Positions 30,973 to 34,471 of a stretch of DNA of 34,471 nucleotides are shown one piece after another. Origin of the DNA: an uncultured cyanobacterium (GTDB lineage: Bacteria > Cyanobacteriota > Cyanobacteriia > PCC-6307 > Cyanobiaceae); contig CAIOXF010000191.1 of the NCBI GenBank assembly GCA_903862155.1, positions 1 to 34,471 of the forward strand, written 5' to 3'. The notes below the pieces were generated by a model. The model was not told where the DNA came from and made no database searches. It worked only from the letters and a program-made list of their open reading frames with translations. A program made the translations under genes and the position numbers. The first letter of the stretch is position 1. Each line of letters begins with the position of its first letter.

Positions 30973-32310
30973 TCAGAGGGTGCGCAGGCAGGCCGCCACT
31001 GCCTGCACTTCCTCCAGGGCTTCAATGGCACCCAGGGCCGCGCGGAACTGGGCTTCCTGCACGTCGTGGGTGATGACCACGATCTCGGCCCGGCCCTCGG
31101 CCGCTTCAGCGCTGCGCTCGAACTGCACGATCGACTGGATCGACACCCCCGCCTGGCCGAAGCAGCTGCCGATCTTGCCGATCACGCCGGCCTCGTCGGT
31201 GGTGCGCAGGCGCACGTAGTTGCGGTGGGTGGTGAGGCTGCTGTCCACCAGGCGGCACTGGCGCCAGCTGCTGGCCGCCAGCAGGGGATCCAGGGGGGCC
31301 TGGGCCTGGGAGCCACTCACCTGGCGAATGCCGGCGATGTTGAGGATGTCGGCCACCACGGCGGAGGAGGTGGGGCCTGCTCCGGCGCCGGGGCCGTAGA
31401 ACATCACCCGGCCCACCGGATCCCCCTCCACGAGGATCGCGTTGTTGACCCCGTGCACCCCGGCAAGCGGATGGTCTTTGGGCACCAGGGTGGGGTGCAC
31501 GCGCACGTCCAGCAGCTGGTGGGGCGCCTCGCCGCTCGCTACGGCGTCGGCCCCCAGGTGCTGGGCCACCGCCAGCAGCTTCACGCCGTAGCCCAGCTGG
31601 GCCGCGTAGGCCACATCGCGGGAATCGAGCCTGTCGATGCCCTCGGTGGGGATGGCGGCGCGCTCCACTCGGCCGCCGTAGGCCAGGCCCGCCAGGATCG
31701 CGATCTTGTCGGCCGCGTCGCCGCCCTGCACATCGGCGGCGGGATCGGCCTCGGCGTAGCCCAGCCGCTGGGCATCGGCCAGAACGTCGGCATAGGCGGC
31801 GCCCTCATCCGCCATGCGGCTGAGGATGTAGTTGGTGGTGCCGTTGATGATGCCGCTCACCCGCTGGATGCGGTTGCCGCCCAGCGACTGCTTCAGCGGC
31901 TCGATGATCGGGATGCCGCCGCCCACCGCGGCTTCGATCAGCACATACACGCCCTTGGCCGCGGCGGCGGCGTTGATTTCCTCGCCGTAGCGGGCGATCA
32001 CGGCCTTGTTGGCGGTCACCACCGGCTTGCCGGCGTTGATCGCCCGCAGGATCAGGCTGCGGGCCGGCTCCAGGCCGCCCATCACCTCCACCACGATGTC
32101 CACGGCCGGATCGTCCACCACCGCTTCCGGATCGGTGGTGAGCAGCTCCGGCGCCAGCTCCACCGGCCGGGGACGGCTGAGATCGCGCACGGCTACCCGT
32201 TTGAGCGCCAGTTCGCCCACCAGCGGATGGCGGCCCTCGGGGTTGGCCAGGATGCCGGCAACGCCTGCCCCCACCGTGCCGAGGCCGAGCAAGCCGATGC
32301 CGATGGTCAT
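30973..32310 (-). CDS. hom: Homoserine dehydrogenase
   Basis: Hom reduces aspartate semialdehyde to homoserine with NAD(P)H, the branch point to threonine and methionine. The 445-residue protein has the nucleotide-binding GLLGLGTVGAGV (6-17), the VVEVMGGLEPARSLILRA and TANKAVIARYG segments, the substrate region EAAVGGGIPII, TTNYIL and the active-site GGDAADKIAILA. A C-terminal ACT domain (about 360-440, with VRLRTTDEAGVIGKI) is present, so feedback inhibition by threonine is likely. This is the monofunctional form, without aspartokinase. The ATG at 32310 has a TAGGAT -10-like box 25 bases upstream and follows a hairpin after sufE, so it probably has its own promoter. Confidence 0.97.
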   Translation of the reverse strand: MTIGIGLLGLGTVGAGVAGILANPEGRHPLVGELALKRVAVRDLSRPRPVELAPELLTTDPEAVVDDPAVDIVVEVMGGLEPARSLILRAINAGKPVVTANKAVIARYGEEINAAAAAKGVYVLIEAAVGGGIPIIEPLKQSLGGNRIQRVSGIINGTTNYILSRMADEGAAYADVLADAQRLGYAEADPAADVQGGDAADKIAILAGLAYGGRVERAAIPTEGIDRLDSRDVAYAAQLGYGVKLLAVAQHLGADAVASGEAPHQLLDVRVHPTLVPKDHPLAGVHGVNNAILVEGDPVGRVMFYGPGAGAGPTSSAVVADILNIAGIRQVSGSQAQAPLDPLLAASSWRQCRLVDSSLTTHRNYVRLRTTDEAGVIGKIGSCFGQAGVSIQSIVQFERSAEAAEGRAEIVVITHDVQEAQFRAALGAIEALEEVQAVAACLRTL

Positions 32311-32335
32311 GCCTGAGGTGTGCCGGAGTCGGGCG

Positions 32336-32341
32336 ATCCTA
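32336..32341 (-). promoter_or_regulatory. Possible -10 box (TAGGAT) for hom
   Basis: TAGGAT on the minus strand lies 25 bases upstream of the hom ATG, between the sufE hairpin and hom. No clear -35 is present. It supports a separate hom transcript. Confidence 0.4.
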
Positions 32342-32355
32342 GAAATCTGCGGGTT

Positions 32356-32372
32356 GCCGGCACTGCGCCGGC
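32356..32372 (-). terminator. Hairpin after sufE, possible weak terminator
   Basis: Two GCCGGC copies, themselves palindromic, form a 6-bp stem with a 5-base loop seven bases past the sufE stop. There is no T-run, so it may be a processing or pausing site rather than an intrinsic terminator. It separates the five-gene minus run from hom. Confidence 0.4.
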
Positions 32373-32378
32373 TGCTCT

Positions 32379-32810
32379 TCAGCCCGCCAGGGCCCGGGCC
32401 TGGGCCTGCATCAGCTTGAGGATGTTGAGAAAGCCGTTGGCCCGCGATGGGGTGAGGCTGGCCTGCAGGCCGGTGGCGGCGATGAAGGCAGGATCCATGC
32501 CGGCGGCCTGCGCGGGCGTCAGCCCTTCCAGCCCCTCGATCAGCAGCGCCAGCAGGCCCTTGGTGATGGCTGCATCCGAGTCGCCCTGCCAGTGGAGGGT
32601 GCCGTTCTGCAGCTCACCCACCACGTACACCTGGCTCACGCAGCCCTTCACCTTGTGCTCGTCGGTGCGCAGCTCCTCCGGGAAGGGCTGGAGCTTCTTG
32701 GCCAGCCAGAGCACGTATTCGTAGCGGCGCTTGGGGTCGGCCGTGGTGCTCAGCCGCTCCACGATCCGATCCAGCGCCGGGCTGCCGGTGCTCTTGGGGC
32801 TGGCGCTCAT
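32379..32810 (-). CDS. sufE: SufE family sulfur-acceptor protein
   Basis: SufE accepts persulfide sulfur from the cysteine desulfurase SufS through its active Cys and passes it to the SUF Fe-S scaffold in the cytoplasm. The 143-residue protein has the family core: RRYEYVLWLAKKLQPFPEELR, then KVKGCVSQV with Cys57 as the sulfur acceptor, LHWQGDSDAAITKGLLALLIEG, and the C-terminal LTPSRANGFLNILKLM. All key parts are present. The ATG at 32810 overlaps the upstream NikL-like gene stop as ATGA, so the genes are coupled, although no clear functional link is evident. It ends a five-gene minus run that starts with ruvC. Confidence 0.96.
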   Translation of the reverse strand: MSASPKSTGSPALDRIVERLSTTADPKRRYEYVLWLAKKLQPFPEELRTDEHKVKGCVSQVYVVGELQNGTLHWQGDSDAAITKGLLALLIEGLEGLTPAQAAGMDPAFIAATGLQASLTPSRANGFLNILKLMQAQARALAG

Positions 32811-33334
32811 CGCTGCCGACGCCACAGGGCCGCTCCGCCCAGCCCGCCCAGGGCTACCAGGCCGGCGAGGGCTAGGGGCTGAGGTTGCTGCAGGGCGTTG
32901 CGGGCATCCCACCAGGTGCGCTCCACCAGGCTGGGCCGGTTGGCTTGGCTCGCTGGCTGCTGGGAGCCGTTGTCGCTTGCGGCGGGGAGTTCGAGGTAGT
33001 CGCGGTGGCCAGGGCCCTGGTCCACCTGCACCTCCCAGCCGGCACCGGCACCCTTCGGCACCTGGAACTGCAGGCTGCCCTGGGCGTCGGTGCGGCCCAA
33101 GGCAAGGGTTGTGCCATCGGGGGCCACCAGGCGCACCTCCGCATGGCTGGCCGGCTGGTTGGCGCTGAACCGGCTCTGCAGCAGCAGCGCATCGGTGAGG
33201 CCGCTCACCCGCTCCAGGCTGCTTTCGATGGCGTGGGCCTGGGCCGATCCCTGGCCAGCCGCAGCCACAACAGCGGCAACGCCGGCTAGCCCCAGCGCAA
33301 CGCCGCAGACCCGGCCCACACGATGACCATGCAT
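32807..33334 (-). CDS. Secreted C-terminally anchored protein, NikL-like
   Basis: The 175-residue protein has a signal peptide (1-33, ending GSAQAHA), a beta-sandwich-like domain (about 35-118: LLLQSRFSANQPASHAEVRLV, APDGTTLALGRTDAQGSLQF, WEVQVDQGPGHRDYLELP), a Ser/Gln/Asn-rich linker, and a C-terminal membrane span (about 151-170) followed by an Arg tail. The domain pattern, with the H at the mature N-terminus and GRTDAxG, resembles the NikL/DUF4198-type accessory proteins of cobalt/nickel ECF transporters. Nickel or cobalt binding is inference, and no cbiM or nikM gene is in the window. It lies 14 bases after the 99-aa gene and overlaps sufE by four bases. Confidence 0.7.
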   Translation of the reverse strand: MHGHRVGRVCGVALGLAGVAAVVAAAGQGSAQAHAIESSLERVSGLTDALLLQSRFSANQPASHAEVRLVAPDGTTLALGRTDAQGSLQFQVPKGAGAGWEVQVDQGPGHRDYLELPAASDNGSQQPASQANRPSLVERTWWDARNALQQPQPLALAGLVALGGLGGAALWRRQR

Positions 33335-33348
33335 GGCACTCCTCTCGA

Positions 33349-33648
33349 TCAGGACGCCTTCCAGCGACTATCGCGCTGCTTGCCCACCTGCACCATCCGC
33401 ACCATCGAGCTCACCATCATCGACAGCGCGTCGCTGTTCTGGCCGCGGGCCTGGAGTTCGGAAGCGATCACACGTTCGGCGGCGGTGGCCACGGGAGCGG
33501 CCGTGCTGACCGTTGCGGGTTTGGCGGCTGAAGGAGCTGGGGGCAGAGCAGCGAACAGATCCAAGGCCGGAACCGGAGCTTTAACCAGGATTGGATCCTT
33601 GCAGACCTGCCCCAGCTCCGCGAGCAGGTTTGCGGGGTTGTGAAACAT
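33349..33648 (-). CDS. Small conserved protein, unknown function
   Basis: The 99-residue product begins MFHNPANLLAELGQV, has a Pro/Ala/Thr-rich middle (about 25-60), and a C-terminal helical, Met-rich part (ALSMMVSSMVRMVQVGKQ). I do not recognise the family. It has no membrane or signal segment. The ATG at 33648 is preferred; a TTG at 33663 would add five residues and overlap the cyclo-ligase stop. It lies 5 bases after that gene and 14 bases before the NikL-like gene, so it is probably part of the same operon. Its real-gene status rests on placement and conserved-looking ends. Confidence 0.65.
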   Translation of the reverse strand: MFHNPANLLAELGQVCKDPILVKAPVPALDLFAALPPAPSAAKPATVSTAAPVATAAERVIASELQARGQNSDALSMMVSSMVRMVQVGKQRDSRWKAS

Positions 33649-33653
33649 CGGGC

Positions 33654-34199
33654 TCAGATCCAATGCAGCCCCTGCTCATCCAGCCAGCCATCGAAGGGCA
33701 CATCCCAGGGATCGCTGGAGAGCGCCTCGGCGAGGCAGGTGGACGGGAGCACGGCCAGCGCCGGCACGGCCCGCCAGGGCGGTTGTGCACGCAAGCGGTC
33801 GTACCAACCACCGCCCGAGCCCAGCCGGATGCCCCGGGCATCGAGGGCCAGGGCGGGCACCACCAGGGCGGCAAGGGCTGATGGATCCAGGGCCGCCCCC
33901 TTCCCCGGAGCCGGAATGCCGCAGCCATCGGGCACCAACGGCTGCCCGACCTGCCAGGGCCGGTAGAGGAGCTGCTCACTCTCCACCACCGGCAGGGCGC
34001 AGGGCAGCATCTCTGCCACAGGCCGCAGGTCTGGTTCGGCGCCGATCGGCCAGTAGAGGCCAAGGCGCTTGTGCGGAGAAACCAGCCCAGGCAGCACCTG
34101 CTGCGCCATGGTCGCCATGGCCTCCTGCACGTGGGGCATCACGGCGCACCGCACCTGCCGGAACTGCCGGCGCAAGTCAGTCTTGGAGGCAACAGTCAT
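33654..34199 (-). CDS. 5-formyltetrahydrofolate cyclo-ligase
   Basis: The enzyme converts 5-formyl-THF to 5,10-methenyl-THF with ATP in cytosolic one-carbon metabolism. The 181-residue protein has the usual length. The N-terminal K6-T-D-L-R-R-Q-F-R helix that holds the ATP-contacting Lys/Arg residues is present, GLYWPIGAEPDLRP gives the substrate-binding segment, and the C-terminal signature ALALDARGIRLGSGGGWYDR matches the family P-loop-like region with its Gly-rich turn. The ATG at 34199 overlaps the ruvC stop by one base (TGATG), so the two are coupled. The small 99-aa gene follows after 5 bases. No substitution of key residues is apparent. Confidence 0.93.
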   Translation of the reverse strand: MTVASKTDLRRQFRQVRCAVMPHVQEAMATMAQQVLPGLVSPHKRLGLYWPIGAEPDLRPVAEMLPCALPVVESEQLLYRPWQVGQPLVPDGCGIPAPGKGAALDPSALAALVVPALALDARGIRLGSGGGWYDRLRAQPPWRAVPALAVLPSTCLAEALSSDPWDVPFDGWLDEQGLHWI

Positions 34200-34471
34200 C
34201 AGCGCTGAAACCAGCCGGTGAGGGCGGCCGCCAGGGCATCGGCCGCGTCGTCGGGGCGGGGGGGATGCTCCAGATCCAGCTCGCGCATCACCGCTTCCAG
34301 CACCTCATCCTTCTGGGCGTGGCCGTTGCCGGTGAGGGCCTGCTTGATCTGCATCGGCGGAAACTCCCGCACCGGGATGCCGAAGCGCGCCAGCGTCATC
34401 ACCAAAACGCCACGGGCTTGAACCACCGAGATGGTGGTGCTCGAGCGGTAGAAGAAAAACTTCTCCACCAC
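34199..34471 (-). CDS. ruvC: Holliday junction endonuclease RuvC, 5' part cut by window edge
   Basis: RuvC is a dimeric endonuclease that resolves Holliday junctions with RuvAB. The C-terminal 90 or so residues are present: VEKFFFYRSSTTISVVQARGVL, a region for dimerisation and the conserved helix, MQIKQALTGNGHAQKDEV with the basic DNA-contacting patch, and RPDDAADALAAAL, which carries the catalytic acidic residues of the C-terminal motif (DDAADA). The N-terminal DxG catalytic motif lies outside the window. The frame is open at position 34471, so the true start is not visible. The stop overlaps the cyclo-ligase start by one base. It leads the five-gene minus-strand run visible here. Confidence 0.96.
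   Translation of the reverse strand: MVEKFFFYRSSTTISVVQARGVLVMTLARFGIPVREFPPMQIKQALTGNGHAQKDEVLEAVMRELDLEHPPRPDDAADALAAALTGWFQR

Overview
The window is from a GC-rich unicellular cyanobacterium, most probably a picocyanobacterium of the Synechococcus/Cyanobium type. The basis is photosystem I genes (psaF, psaJ), cytochrome b6f genes (petA, petC), a one-helix high-light-inducible protein, a cyanobacterial-type GroEL, a DUF3067 protein, a DUF1400 hydrolase and a tRNA gene without an encoded CCA end. Genes are tightly packed and often overlap by 1-4 bases. I see no insertion sequence, phage gene, CRISPR array or other mobile element. Genus placement is inference.

Layout. 1-833: 5' part of a groEL (minus, cut by the window). 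956-1216: small membrane protein. 1235-3959 (minus run): GT9-like glycosyltransferase, two-helix K+-channel-like protein with RCK domains, fabG. 4047-4736: ispD (plus). 4725-6553 (minus): ubiA-type prenyltransferase and an S66 LD-carboxypeptidase. 6625-8295: Ppx/GppA phosphatase (plus). 8276-9109: RodZ-like protein (minus). 9299-9370: tRNA-Val(CAC) with its own terminator. 9452-10927: malate:quinone oxidoreductase of the Campylobacter/Helicobacter type (plus). 10924-14163 (minus): petC-petA-lgt-cobM. 14261-14632: DUF3067 (plus). 14647-17144 (minus): NFACT/RqcH-like gene and tatC. 17205-17762: gmk (plus). 17826-18466: psaF-psaJ (minus) with a strong terminator. 18528-19826: tsaD and a high-light-inducible gene (plus). 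19829-21046: pilT (minus). 21170-22282: wecB (plus). 22304-23497: membrane-fusion adaptor (minus). 23552-25006: ychF and a small acidic protein (plus). 24984-26216: MFS transporter (minus). 26192-27835: DUF1400 alpha/beta hydrolase (plus). 27845-30704 (minus): 70-aa protein, peptide-type substrate-binding lipoprotein, DppB-type permease. 30973-32310: homoserine dehydrogenase (minus). 32379-34471 (minus run): ruvC (partial), 5-formyl-THF cyclo-ligase, 99-aa protein, NikL-like secreted protein, sufE.

How the genes fit together. The middle of the window combines photosynthetic electron transfer (Rieske and cytochrome f, PsaF/PsaJ) with membrane-protein export and maturation (TatC, Lgt). The Rieske protein carries a twin-arginine motif before its membrane anchor, so TatC, encoded about 0.5 kb away, is its likely translocase. 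The rest is mainly housekeeping: isoprenoid and quinone synthesis (IspD, UbiA), fatty-acid synthesis (FabG), translation quality and tRNA modification (RqcH-like, TsaD, YchF), nucleotide metabolism (Gmk), amino-acid synthesis (Hom), Fe-S assembly (SufE), DNA recombination (RuvC) and type IV pilus retraction (PilT). No gap longer than 300 bp lacks a gene; the largest is about 270 bp, at 30705-30972.

I did not find a clearly new system. The most interesting items are the non-canonical selectivity filter in the channel-like protein, the epsilonproteobacterial-type Mqo beside a tRNA gene, an RqcH homologue with Glu in place of the usual Asp-Arg pair, an orphan two-gene peptide-importer operon, and several local DNA structures (leader hairpins, tandem duplications, very short leaders).
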